From: Planctomycetaceae bacterium
GTDB taxonomy: Bacteria; Planctomycetota; Planctomycetia; Planctomycetales; Planctomycetaceae
Assembly: GCA_018699955.1 (NCBI GenBank)
Contig: JABISG010000037.1
Coordinates: forward strand, 1-43,543
DNA: 43,543 nucleotides
Direction: 5' to 3'
This document shows positions 9,420 through 17,485 of this stretch, one piece after another. The position numbers were made by a program, and so were the translations under genes. Position 1 is the stretch's first letter; each line of letters starts with the position of its first letter. The notes beneath the pieces are model-generated. The model ran no database searches. It had not been told where the DNA came from and saw nothing but the letters and a program-made list of their open reading frames with translations.

Positions 9420-10463
9420 ATGAGACGATTGGCTAGGAGAAAGCGCGGATTTACGTTAATCGAGCTGTTGGTTGTGATTGCAATTATTGCGATTCTGATT
9501 GCTTTGTTGCTCCCTGCCGTGCAACAAGCACGTGAGGCGGCACGTCGTTCAACGTGCAAGAATAATCTGAAGCAAATGGGATTGGCGCTGCACAACTACC
9601 ACGAAACCCACGGGGTCTTTCCCCCGGCGTTGGTCAACTCTGGTCGTTACACTGGGGGCAACAGCGTAAATGGCCCTACGCGAAACACGACCGGCTGGTT
9701 GCTGATGATGCCCCACCTGGACGGGGGTGCGGCCTACAGCCAGTGGGATTTCAACGGTGGAGGAAGCAGTTCGAACCCACGCGCCGGCGGCGCCACCCCC
9801 AACGACAACTTAAATAGAAATGCCACAGTGAACAGTATGAATGTGGCTGTGTTTGAGTGTCCGTCGGATCCCAACTCCGGGCAGTCGGAGAATTATAACC
9901 CCGGGAGCAGTACCTTCTACAGTCGACGTAATGCCAAAAGGTCGAGTTACCTGTTTGCGGTGGGCTACCACACCGACTACGACGCTAATTACACTTCTTA
10001 CATGAGAGGCTACGAAATAGAGAGGCTTGGGGCCTTTGGCAACAATGGGGCTGCGAAAATTTCGCAAATCACCGACGGCACGAGCAACACGGTTCTTGTT
10101 GGAGAATCCCACGGCGGCGTTGGCGTAAAGACATCCACTCACTATGGTCCCTGGACGCTCAACGGAACCCACACTTGCTGCCATGGCCGTGTGGTGGCTG
10201 GGGGCGGCGCATGGATGACAAACGCGTCATACCGTAGCCGTCCAAACTGGGCTGGCTGGGGGCGTGACTGGCATATCAATTCCGCGTATGGAGGCCGAGC
10301 TGATGGAAAATCCTATGCCTGGGTCTTCAATAGTTCGCATACCGGTGGTGCTCAGTTCGTCCTGGCGGACGGAAGTGTGAGATTCCTGAGCGAAAACATG
10401 GATTATTTTACTTTCTGTCAAGTGAACTACATTCGAGACACTGGCGTGGTCGGGCCGTTCTGA
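9420..10463 (+). CDS. DUF1559 protein with prepilin-type N-terminal methylation signal
   Basis: A 347-aa planctomycete-type pseudopilin-like protein. The N-terminus reads RRKRGFTLIELLVVIAI, a type IV prepilin leader: cleavage is expected after Gly10, leaving Phe at +1 and Glu at +5, followed by a hydrophobic helix. The next block, PAVQQAREAARRSTCKNNL, and the C-terminal FVLADGSVRFLSENMD are the start and end signatures of DUF1559 (SBP_bac_10). The function is unknown; it is presumably assembled by a type II secretion or pilus system and exposed outside the cytoplasm. Start: the ATG at 9420 has GGGAG eight bases upstream; a GTG at 9411 overlaps that motif. The lipoprotein gene 124 bp downstream is a usual partner. 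Confidence 0.95.
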   Translation: MRRLARRKRGFTLIELLVVIAIIAILIALLLPAVQQAREAARRSTCKNNLKQMGLALHNYHETHGVFPPALVNSGRYTGGNSVNGPTRNTTGWLLMMPHLDGGAAYSQWDFNGGGSSSNPRAGGATPNDNLNRNATVNSMNVAVFECPSDPNSGQSENYNPGSSTFYSRRNAKRSSYLFAVGYHTDYDANYTSYMRGYEIERLGAFGNNGAAKISQITDGTSNTVLVGESHGGVGVKTSTHYGPWTLNGTHTCCHGRVVAGGGAWMTNASYRSRPNWAGWGRDWHINSAYGGRADGKSYAWVFNSSHTGGAQFVLADGSVRFLSENMDYFTFCQVNYIRDTGVVGPF

Positions 10464-10587
10464 TTCGACGTTCTTGGAATCGTTGAATTTTACCCGGGAA
10501 AGTCAACGCGATTTCGCTCCCTCCCTTCACGTATTGAAGGGAGGGTTTGGCCTGAAATTGCTTCGTAGAGACATAAATGAGGATAGA

Positions 10588-11046
10588 ATGGTGAAGATTT
10601 TTTTGGTTGCGTTCTCTCTTTGTCTTCTGCTGGGCTGTGGCGGTGGTGAAAGGGAAATGCCTGAAACAGCGGACGTTTCCGGCGTTATCACTCTTGACGG
10701 ATCTCCGTTGGGGGGGGCCTTGGTTAGCTACACGACTGAGGAGTTTTCGACGTCCGGTCAGACTGATAGCGAAGGAAGATATACTTTGCCACAGGGGGCC
10801 GCATTGGGAGAAAACATCGTCACCGTCAGTAAGATCGAAGGAGGGGACGACTTTTCGCAAGACGAAGAAGATGGAATGGACGCAGGCCAGCTTGGTGCAG
10901 CGGACCCTGCTGCAGTTGGAACCAAGGAGAGTGTTTCGGGCGAACAGATTCCCCAAAAATACAGTGATATCGACCAGTCGATACTCAAGGTCACCGTGGT
11001 TGCAGGGGGAACCGATTCCTCAGACTTCAAACTGACCTCGAAATAG
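10588..11046 (+). CDS. Small lipoprotein with carboxypeptidase-regulatory-like (transthyretin-like) fold
   Basis: 152 aa. The signal peptide ends in a lipobox LLLGC with Cys17, so a membrane-anchored lipoprotein is expected. Residues about 28-75 (VSGVITLDGSPLGGALVSY ... DSEGRYTL) match the beta-sandwich repeat that planctomycetes often place next to DUF1559 genes. A low-complexity acidic stretch follows (DDFSQDEEDGMD) and then the conserved end KYSDIDQSILKVTV. Function unknown. The ATG at 10588 has GAGGA upstream; a longer in-frame extension to 10474 would bury the signal peptide and is unlikely. A decayed copy of its C-terminus follows immediately. Confidence 0.88.
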   Translation: MVKIFLVAFSLCLLLGCGGGEREMPETADVSGVITLDGSPLGGALVSYTTEEFSTSGQTDSEGRYTLPQGAALGENIVTVSKIEGGDDFSQDEEDGMDAGQLGAADPAAVGTKESVSGEQIPQKYSDIDQSILKVTVVAGGTDSSDFKLTSK

Positions 11047-11100
11047 CTGGTTTTTTGAGGCAATCGCCCTGCAGTCGTAAAGGCGAAAATAGGACGCCGG

Positions 11101-11244
11101 TCAGTTGGAAACAGCGGAGAGCGAGTCCATCGAAGGGAACGAGGGTCAACTTGTTCCCCAAAACATAGTGACTCTGAGAAGTCTATCTTGAGGATTACCA
11201 TGCCTGAAGGCGGCGCGGATTTTACGCTCGCGGCGAGCAATTGA
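11101..11244 (+). pseudogene. Decayed duplicate of the lipoprotein C-terminus
   Basis: Downstream of the lipoprotein the frame ending at TGA 11242-11244 reads PKHSDSEKSILRITMPEGGA, then DFTLAASN. The intact gene ends QKYSDIDQSILKVTVVAGG, then DSSDFKLTSK. The nucleotide sequence GGTCAACTTGTTCCCCAAAA also parallels the GGCGAACAGATTCCCCAAAA of the intact gene, but there the frame is off by one base, so a small indel broke the copy. No signal peptide or start belongs to it. It is a paralogue remnant left by tandem duplication or replacement. Confidence 0.75.
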
Positions 11245-11341
11245 CCTCGCGGTTTTTCAAGAATTTCGTGATTTGCTCCCGATTCGTGAGTTGACCGGCG
11301 GTTGTGGGCTTTATTCCGCCGGATTTTGCGGAGCAAATACC

Positions 11342-12475
11342 ATGACATCGGCTCAGGAGCTACCCGAGAACAAAACCCTCAGGCAGCCGAAACCTTACTC
11401 CCTCAAACGAGCTTTATTGCTCGTGTCGGTCGCAATTCTGGCTGCCGGCTGCGCGGCGTATCTGATCTCCTGGGGCGTGGATTATCGGAAGCGCCAAGCT
11501 GCTGTGGCTTTATTGCACGAAATGGAAGAGCACGCGCTCGGCTTCGACAACCCGCCCAGCCCCAAAAGTTTCTATCCCGTGCAAGTCGTACCCAGGCCGC
11601 CAATCGTCAAGGACTTTCAGTTTCTTTCGGTAAAGCAGGCGGTCGGCAAAGTTGACGACGACGAGATGGTTCTCGCCGTAGAAATCAACGGCGAAGCGCG
11701 CGCGTATCCCTTGAATATGATGACCGGCCCAGAGCGGGAAGTGATCAACGACACCTTGGGAGGTCGCGCGATTGCGGCCACTTGGTGACATCTCTGCCAC
11801 AATGGCATCGTGTATGCCAGAAAAGTCAACGGCCGCACATTGACGCTGGGCGTCTCCGGCAAGCTGTGGGAGGGGAGCCTGGTGATGACCGACAGTGAGT
11901 CGGAAAGCTCGTGGGCGCATATGATCGGTGAGGCGATGAGAGGCCCGTTACAGGGAGAGAAACTAGTACCGATCCCGTCGGTGATGACAAGTTGGAAATC
12001 GTGGAAGTCGGAGCATCCAGAGACGACGGTCTGCATCATGCCTCGTACATCCCCAATGTACGTGCTTGCCGACATGGACCGTGACCGAGGGCACGTCATC
12101 GGTTTGAGCCAGGATGGACGCGCGCGAACGTGGGATATTTCACTTTTGCACGATCATCCCGTCGTCAACGACATGTTCGGCAAACTGCCCGTGTTAGTCC
12201 TTTTCCATCGCCCCACCTACACCGCAGTGATCTACAATCGGACCGTCGACGGAAAGACGCTGACGTTTGAAGGCTCTCCCGATGAGCTTAACGACCGTGA
12301 AACGGGATCGCACTGGAATTTTCTGACGGGAGTCGCTGAGAGTGGACCGCTGAAAGGCAAGGAACTGACCCAGTTGCATGGTATCATTTCTGATGCCGCC
12401 GCTTGGGATCTTTTCCACCCCGTGAATTCCACAGTGTGGCACCCCCCTGAAGAGGGCAACCCTGACAATCGATGA
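11342..12475 (+). CDS. DUF3179 selenoprotein candidate, in-frame UGA read as Sec149
   Basis: The frame runs from the ATG at 11342 (GGAG eight bases upstream) to the TGA at 12473-12475, interrupted only by a TGA at 11786-11788 (codon 149). Read through, the product is 377 aa. An N-terminal membrane helix (LLLVSVAILAAGCAAYLISW, about 24-43) anchors a DUF3179 domain. The typical family core, with NDTVGGQPVAVTYCPLC, corresponds here to NDTLGGRAIAATW-U-HLC, so the UGA falls on the first Cys of the CxxC motif. Downstream family motifs continue in frame (LTLGVSGKLWEGSLVM, GEAMRGPL), and a second, weaker DUF3179-like half follows (LTFEGSPDELNDRETGSHW). A candidate SECIS hairpin follows the UGA. Inference: a periplasm-facing redox protein using Sec/Cys. 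A simple nonsense mutation is the alternative, but the rest of the coding sequence shows no decay. A seven-heme cytochrome starts 51 bp downstream. Confidence 0.85.
11803..11819 (+). promoter_or_regulatory. Candidate bacterial SECIS hairpin
   Basis: Perfect 6-bp stem TGGCAT/ATGCCA around the 5-nt loop CGTGT, with G as the second loop base. The stem starts 14 nt and the loop 20 nt after the UGA at 11786-11788. This agrees with the general bacterial SECIS layout, which has an apical loop a couple of dozen bases after the UGA and a G among its first loop bases. An alternative, mutually exclusive hairpin TGCCA-CAA-TGGCA lies just before it. Confidence 0.6.
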
Positions 12476-12526
12476 ATCGTGTGCGGCAGCTGCAAGCCGG
12501 ACATTGGAGAGGTGTTGGCCGTAAGA

Positions 12527-14404
12527 ATGCCCGATTTTCGCAAGCGTAGGCAGTTCGTGCTCGTGTTCCTGGTTGTCGCACTGGCTTCAGGTGGCGTGTG
12601 GACTGCCCTTCGGAATTCACACGAGCCCCTTCCCCCTTCGTCTCGCGAAACCAGGCAACATTCGCCACAAACGCCGCCCCCACCGATCCTATCGAACAGC
12701 CCCTATCTGAACACGTCATCGAAAGCCGGCTACGTCGGCAGCCAGACCTGTGTGGAGTGCCACGACGATGAAAACCAGTCGTTCCTGAGAACAGCTCACA
12801 GCCGAGCGTTGGGCGACGTAAACGTGGCCGAGGAACCCCCTGACGTGACATTTCTGCATGAGAAATCAGGCAGAACTTATCAGGTGTACCGGAAGGACGG
12901 GAAACTCCGTCATCGGGAGTTCATCCTCGACGGGCCAGACGAAGTTGTCCTGGCGGATCATCCGATCGCTTACACAATCGGGTCGGGCCATCATTCCCGT
13001 AGCTATCTCATCAAAACTGAGGGATATTTGTTTGAGTCTCCCATCACGTGGTATGCCGCGAAAAAGTCGTGGGGACTTTCACCCGGCTATGACCGCCCAA
13101 CTCACTCGAGTTTTTCTCGCCCCATTGACCAAGGATGTATTAACTGCCATGCAGGACGCGTGGAACCGAAAGGTGAGAGTCCTTATCGACTCAAATTTCA
13201 CGAACAGAAAATCGGCTGCGAGAGTTGTCATGGCCCCGGTTCGCTACATGTCGCGCACCGGAACCAGAACAACGCAGACGAAAAAGAGCCGGACCTTACG
13301 ATTGTCCATCCGGGAACACTCTCGAGAACGCTGAATGAAGCGATCTGTGCTCGCTGCCATCTACGGGGTGCGGCAACGGTTTATGTTCGCGGAAGGCAAC
13401 TCAATGAATTCAGGCCCGGATTGCCCCTAACCGACTTTCGAATCGACTATCGTCTGGACGATCCCGATTCACGAATGAAAGTCACCGGCCACTTCGAACA
13501 GATGCGTCGCAGTCGTTGTTACACCCAATCGACAGACCTGACATGCACAACCTGCCACAATCCGCACGACAAGCCGACAAATCCAGAACGTATTGGGTAC
13601 TACCGATCCAAATGCGTGTCCTGTCACGATGGTGATGAAGGCTGCCAACTGCCGGATTCGCAGCGGCTCGCAAGAAGCCCCCAAAACGACTGCGTTTCCT
13701 GCCACATGCCTCGTGTCGATACAGAGATTCCCCATTTCGCATTTACGCACCACCGCATTGGGCTAGAGCACGCCATGGAATACTCGCCCAAGCGACTCGC
13801 CGACGTCAACCTGAAGCCGGTCGGTGATGTCTCTCGGATGTCACAGCTTGATCGCGACCGTTGTCTTGGCTTGGCGTACCTCGAATCGTCGGACCTTTCC
13901 AGAGGTCGTAAGCGTGACTCGCACCGCGACAAGGCCTTTCGGCTTCTCGCCCGCGCCTACGACGCAGGAATTCGAGACGCGGATGTGACATCAAGTCTGG
14001 CCCGTTTGCTTTGGGAACAAAGGATGGACGGAAGTTTCAATCTGGCCAGGGAAACGCTCTCGAAGAAAGAAATCCCAACAGTTGCGAGAGTCAATATACT
14101 GATAGTTCTGGGTGACACATTGCTCCAGGCTCACAATTCCCGGGATGCCGAATCGATGTTTCAGCAACTGACCGAACTGCGCATGGACGACGTCGACTGG
14201 CGAACGCTGGGAGAATGCCGCGCACTTAACAATAATCCGGAAGGAGCCATACTCGCGTTTAAGAAGGCATTGGCCATTCGATCAGACCGTCCGAAAATTC
14301 ACGCCATGCTGGCCGAAACCTATGCGAGAACCGGCAGGCCGGATCTGGCAATGAAGCATCGACAGCAGGCGGAAAGGTTGGCTCGACTCAATTCGCCGAG
14401 GTAA
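12527..14404 (+). CDS. Membrane-anchored heptaheme cytochrome c with TPR-like C-terminus
   Basis: 625 aa. An N-terminal helix (QFVLVFLVVALASGGVWTAL) anchors or exports the protein. Seven CxxCH heme-attachment motifs begin at Cys 75, 204, 231, 274, 340, 363 and 389 (CVECH, CINCH, CESCH, CARCH, CTTCH, CVSCH, CVSCH). The fold resembles cytochrome c554-like multiheme proteins. From about 440 onward helical repeats follow, of which the last (AILAFKKALAIRSDRPKIHA) is TPR-like. The role is presumably electron transfer outside the cytoplasm; the redox partner is unknown, but the preceding DUF3179 Sec protein is a natural candidate. Start: the ATG at 12527 keeps a short positively charged N-terminus before the helix; in-frame GTGs at 12479 and 12512 are alternatives. 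Confidence 0.88.
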   Translation: MPDFRKRRQFVLVFLVVALASGGVWTALRNSHEPLPPSSRETRQHSPQTPPPPILSNSPYLNTSSKAGYVGSQTCVECHDDENQSFLRTAHSRALGDVNVAEEPPDVTFLHEKSGRTYQVYRKDGKLRHREFILDGPDEVVLADHPIAYTIGSGHHSRSYLIKTEGYLFESPITWYAAKKSWGLSPGYDRPTHSSFSRPIDQGCINCHAGRVEPKGESPYRLKFHEQKIGCESCHGPGSLHVAHRNQNNADEKEPDLTIVHPGTLSRTLNEAICARCHLRGAATVYVRGRQLNEFRPGLPLTDFRIDYRLDDPDSRMKVTGHFEQMRRSRCYTQSTDLTCTTCHNPHDKPTNPERIGYYRSKCVSCHDGDEGCQLPDSQRLARSPQNDCVSCHMPRVDTEIPHFAFTHHRIGLEHAMEYSPKRLADVNLKPVGDVSRMSQLDRDRCLGLAYLESSDLSRGRKRDSHRDKAFRLLARAYDAGIRDADVTSSLARLLWEQRMDGSFNLARETLSKKEIPTVARVNILIVLGDTLLQAHNSRDAESMFQQLTELRMDDVDWRTLGECRALNNNPEGAILAFKKALAIRSDRPKIHAMLAETYARTGRPDLAMKHRQQAERLARLNSPR

Positions 14405-14511
14405 GCCAGTTCGTTTTCGATCCTGCCTGATTCGCGAATCATACTGCAGCCCGTTTGGCGGTTAGTCTGCGCGAGCAGGATTCCGCTTCCGTTTGAAATA
14501 GACAAACACTC

Positions 14512-15039
14512 CTATCGCAGTTTGTTGCGAAAAAAGGCGTCCATGTCGGCTGCCATTTCATTGAACCAAGATAGACGGTTCCAGCAGCCCTGCTTGCCAT
14601 CCTTGTAGATGTTGAATTCGCTGTTGATGCCACCTGACTTCAGCTTCTTGCGGCACGGCGCATTTCGCTCTGGTTTGTCGTGTTCGCCAACCATGAACAG
14701 GATTGGCCAATCCCCCTCGGAAATATGCACCTACCCGTCTGCCAGTCGGTAGAGATCGGGGGCCTCGTCAATGGTCTTCCCCGGCCACTTGTTGCTGTTT
14801 GAAATTCTTGACTGATTGCGGGATCGATCCGCGACGGAGCCGGTAATCATTCCCATGGGGCCAGCCATCACAATTGCGGCCTGCAGTTTTGAAGAAACGC
14901 CGGGATTGCCACCATCTCCCTGTAAGCCAGCGACATCGTGTCCGGTCGCCATCAAGCCGACGAGGTGACCGCCTGCCGAACCGCCAACGGCACCGATGTT
15001 TTCGGGATCAATCCCCAGCGATTTGACATCAATGTACTC
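14512..15039 (-). pseudogene. Broken alpha/beta-hydrolase (BD-FAE/Aes-like esterase) fragment
   Basis: The minus-strand frame from 15039 reads DPENIGAVGGSAGGHLVGLM, the nucleophile elbow GGSAGG of carbohydrate/lipid esterases. It continues to a TAG at 14731-14733 (after YRLADG) and resumes in the same frame with DWPILFMVGEHDKPERNAP (acid region) and KQGCWNRLSWFNEM, ending at 14512. The N-terminal third, including the oxyanion HGGG motif, is absent: homology stops abruptly near 15040, where an unrelated plus-strand fragment begins. Two lesions (truncation and nonsense codon) mark it as dead. The Cys before Trp takes the place of a catalytic-His neighbourhood usually written KHGCW, so the His is also replaced by Gln. 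Confidence 0.8.
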
Positions 15040-15040
15040 C

Positions 15041-15235
15041 TATATCCATTACGGAACCGGAGGTGGGTTGACTCGGCCACTCTACGCCCAGTTCTTTCGC
15101 GAAGCTAATCAGGCCATTGGCAACGGGTTGTTTCAGGAACTGGCCGAACGATACGAAAAGCTTGGTATCGACTGGGATGATCTCGGCGAGGCGGCACTGC
15201 CGAACGATATCGAACTATTCCGAAGGTTCCGGCAA
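15041..15235 (+). pseudogene. C-terminal fragment of a BtrH/DUF4872-like protein
   Basis: The plus-strand frame reads YIHYGTGGGLTRPLYAQFF, then ELAERYEKLGIDWDDLGEAA and LPNDIELFRRF. This matches, from memory, the end of proteins with a BtrH N-terminal domain and DUF4872. Nothing upstream continues it: the preceding bases belong to the antisense esterase remnant. Downstream, the frame runs into sequence better explained by a membrane protein in another frame. It is a piece of a gene joined at both ends to unrelated sequence. The family assignment is moderate; that it is a fragment is clearer. Confidence 0.5.
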
Positions 15236-15674
15236 CTTTGCGCTCGCCTTAGGACTTTTCCTAATTTCAATGGTCGTCGAAAGCGTCGAATTCGCGTTGG
15301 TCACAGCTGCCAACGGACGCATTACGACTGACCCCGAAGTCTATTTCACCATTCGGAACCAGACTTGGCTTCTGATAGCGAAGCTTATCTACAACGGCAT
15401 TGGCGCCTTCGCTGGAGGATTTCTTGCCGCCAGAGTTGCTGGGTACGCTCAACTGTATCACGGCATCGCCCTGGCCGCGATCCAATCATTGGCATTCTGT
15501 TGGGCATCGACGCAACCGCAAATCCGCAACACAACTCCGGTGTGGATGTGGGCTGCGCTGATTCCACTTTCTACTGCTGGGATTGTCATCGGAGCGTACT
15601 ACTGTCGGCAGCAGCAGGAAATATGCCACAGTGATGTCGGTCCTAATGGATCGGCACAAATGGCTCGCCAATAG
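15229..15674 (+). pseudogene. Small membrane protein with lost or displaced N-terminus
   Basis: The frame ending at 15674 encodes four hydrophobic helices: FALALGLFLISMVVESV, LLIAKLIYNGIGAFAGGFLA, LYHGIALAAIQSLAF and VWMWAALIPLSTAGIVIGAY. This is the layout of a common 130-150-aa four-helix hypothetical protein in planctomycetes. In-frame codons before 15229 are an out-of-register reading of the BtrH-like fragment, and no ribosome binding site or credible start precedes the first helix; the first in-frame ATG after it, at 15270, would cut that helix. It may still be expressed, but the start region has probably been lost at the junction. Confidence 0.55.
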
Positions 15675-15934
15675 GATTTCTCGGAACACGTTTTGGCCAC
15701 CTTTGATCGAGGTCACCTGGTTCGTTCATCCAAAATCGATTGCCGCGAATGAGGCGACAGGATTTGAACTCGGTAATTGTTTTCGGTGTGTGCCAGCCGC
15801 CACGGGTCTTTGGGACGATCTTTCGATTTGACCACAATCTCGATACATTCAGATGGCGGACACAATGATTTGGGTCTGTATTGAACGTTTGGTCGGTCTT
15901 CGCAGCTACGCCCTTCGCGGGAGGTAATTCTTAA
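15675..15934. other. Intergenic leader of the symporter gene
   Basis: 260 bp without a recognisable gene. Sequence at 15746-15772 resembles, on the minus strand, the T-loop and 3' end of a tRNA (GTTCAAATC), but the stem does not pair. The end carries the GGGAGG ribosome binding site of the next gene. Confidence 0.4.
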
Positions 15935-17476
15935 ATGCCCGACGGCAATCTGGCACGCTGGCAGGATCTGCTGGTGATCGCAATCAATCTGTGCATCATG
16001 GTCGCTATCGGCGTCTACTGCGCTCGCAAGACGCGCTCCGCAGACGGCTACTTTCTCGCCAACCGGAGTATGCCGGGCTGGATTGTTGCGTTCTCGATGA
16101 TGGCGACGATTGTCAGCTCGATGACGTTTCTTGCGATGCCTGCCGCGACATTTAAGGACAACTGGCTGTACATGCCGGCACACGTTCTCTACTTCATCCC
16201 TGCTGCCGTCGCGTACTTGGTGTTCATGCCCTTCTTTCGCCGAGGGCATGTCCGCACTGCGTACGAGTACCTCGAATTGCGGTTCGGCACTTGGGCACGA
16301 GTCTATGGTGCTGTCGCGTTTCTGTTTTATCACATATTTCGCGCTGGGATTATTCTCTATGCCGTGAGTCTCGCGATTCAACGAATGAGCGGCTTCGAAC
16401 TGCCCTACGTCATTTGCGCCCTCGGAATTCTCGTGGCCGCATACACAATCGCAGGAGGTCTTGAGGCCGTCATTTACACCGACGTTCTTCAAGGTTTGGC
16501 GCTCATCGCGGGCGGCCTCATCTGCACGCCGATCATCGCCGGTTTGCTTCCAGGTGGATTCAGCCAAATCTTCACCGAAGCCTATGCGGACGGAAAATTC
16601 TCCGTCGGCAGCACTGCGCTGGTTTTCGATGAGAAGACGGTGTGGGTCATCATCCTCGTCTACCAGTTCCAGTTTCTGCAAATCGTCTGCACCGATCAGA
16701 GCATGGTCCAGCGCTATCTGGCCATGAAGACCGACCGCGAAGCGCGGCGAGGATTCGTGTTGGGGACGGCCCTGACCATTCCGGTCTGGCTTTATTTCGC
16801 ATTTGTCGGTACGGCACTTTACGTCTTGTATAAACACTTCCCCGATCCGGCGTTGGCGTCAGCAAAACCGGAAGAGATCTTTCCTTACTTCATTCTCACG
16901 CAGGTCCCCGCCGGCGTGGCCGGGTTTGTCATCTCAGGTGTGCTGGCAGCCGCAATGTCGACGTTGGACTCCAGCATCAATGCGTCTGCCGCGACTGTGA
17001 CGACCGACTTCTATCGCCGGTTCCGCCCTTCTTCCGGCAACGATCGACACTACCTTCTCATCGGGCGCTGGTTCTCCGTCCTGTTCTCTCTGATTATGAT
17101 TGGAGTGGCGTTGTTGATTCACTTCATGCGAACCGACACTCTGATGGACCTCCAGACCATAGTTTATCCAATTGTGAGCGCGGGTCTGTTGAGCCTTTTT
17201 CTGTTGGGGTTCATGACCGTCCGTGTCGGCTCAAAAGCCGCGTTAATCGCCACCCTGCTCACGGTTCTTCTCGTCGGGGGCTGGGTCGTTCTGGCTTCCG
17301 AGTGGGGGCAAGAAAGTTTTCCCTACTTAGCTGACCATCTTCCCAATCAGTTCTGGATCGGGGTTATTCCACACGTCTTTCTTCTCATCGTGGGGTATCT
17401 CCTAAGCTTCTTCCTCCCGCGTTCCACGGAGAAACGCCTCGAAGACCTGACGATCTGGACGAAGAGTGTGAAGTAG
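15935..17476 (+). CDS. Sodium:solute symporter (SSS family)
   Basis: A 513-aa inner-membrane transporter with about 13 hydrophobic helices, driving substrate uptake with the Na+ gradient. Family landmarks: an N-terminal helix followed by ADGYFLANRSMPGW, SSMTFLAMPAATF in helix 2, the stretch AYTIAGGLEAVIYTDVLQGL that is diagnostic of the family, and SGVLAAAMSTLDSSINASAA in the helix that carries the conserved Na+-site Ser/Thr residues. Full length. The ATG at 15935 has GGGAGG upstream. The substrate cannot be read from sequence; the convergent sialidase-like gene only 9 bp away and the following porin and sulfatase favour a sugar, such as sialic acid or another glycan product (inference). Confidence 0.94.
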   Translation: MPDGNLARWQDLLVIAINLCIMVAIGVYCARKTRSADGYFLANRSMPGWIVAFSMMATIVSSMTFLAMPAATFKDNWLYMPAHVLYFIPAAVAYLVFMPFFRRGHVRTAYEYLELRFGTWARVYGAVAFLFYHIFRAGIILYAVSLAIQRMSGFELPYVICALGILVAAYTIAGGLEAVIYTDVLQGLALIAGGLICTPIIAGLLPGGFSQIFTEAYADGKFSVGSTALVFDEKTVWVIILVYQFQFLQIVCTDQSMVQRYLAMKTDREARRGFVLGTALTIPVWLYFAFVGTALYVLYKHFPDPALASAKPEEIFPYFILTQVPAGVAGFVISGVLAAAMSTLDSSINASAATVTTDFYRRFRPSSGNDRHYLLIGRWFSVLFSLIMIGVALLIHFMRTDTLMDLQTIVYPIVSAGLLSLFLLGFMTVRVGSKAALIATLLTVLLVGGWVVLASEWGQESFPYLADHLPNQFWIGVIPHVFLLIVGYLLSFFLPRSTEKRLEDLTIWTKSVK

Positions 17477-17485
17477 CTTGTGATA

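Noticed and set aside
12479..12526. Longer start of the heptaheme cytochrome with an extra CxxC
   Set aside because: The GTG at 12479 lies 3 bp after the previous stop with no ribosome binding site; the added Cys pair (CGSC) is not followed by His.
14731..14733. TAG in the esterase fragment as a possible recoding (pyrrolysine) site
   Set aside because: The gene is also truncated at its N-terminus and has lost a conserved residue, so decay explains the stop codon.
15746..15772. tRNA-like T-loop (GTTCAAATC on the minus strand), possible attachment-site remnant
   Set aside because: The T-stem pairs in only part of its five positions, no anticodon arm or acceptor partner is found, and no integrase is nearby.
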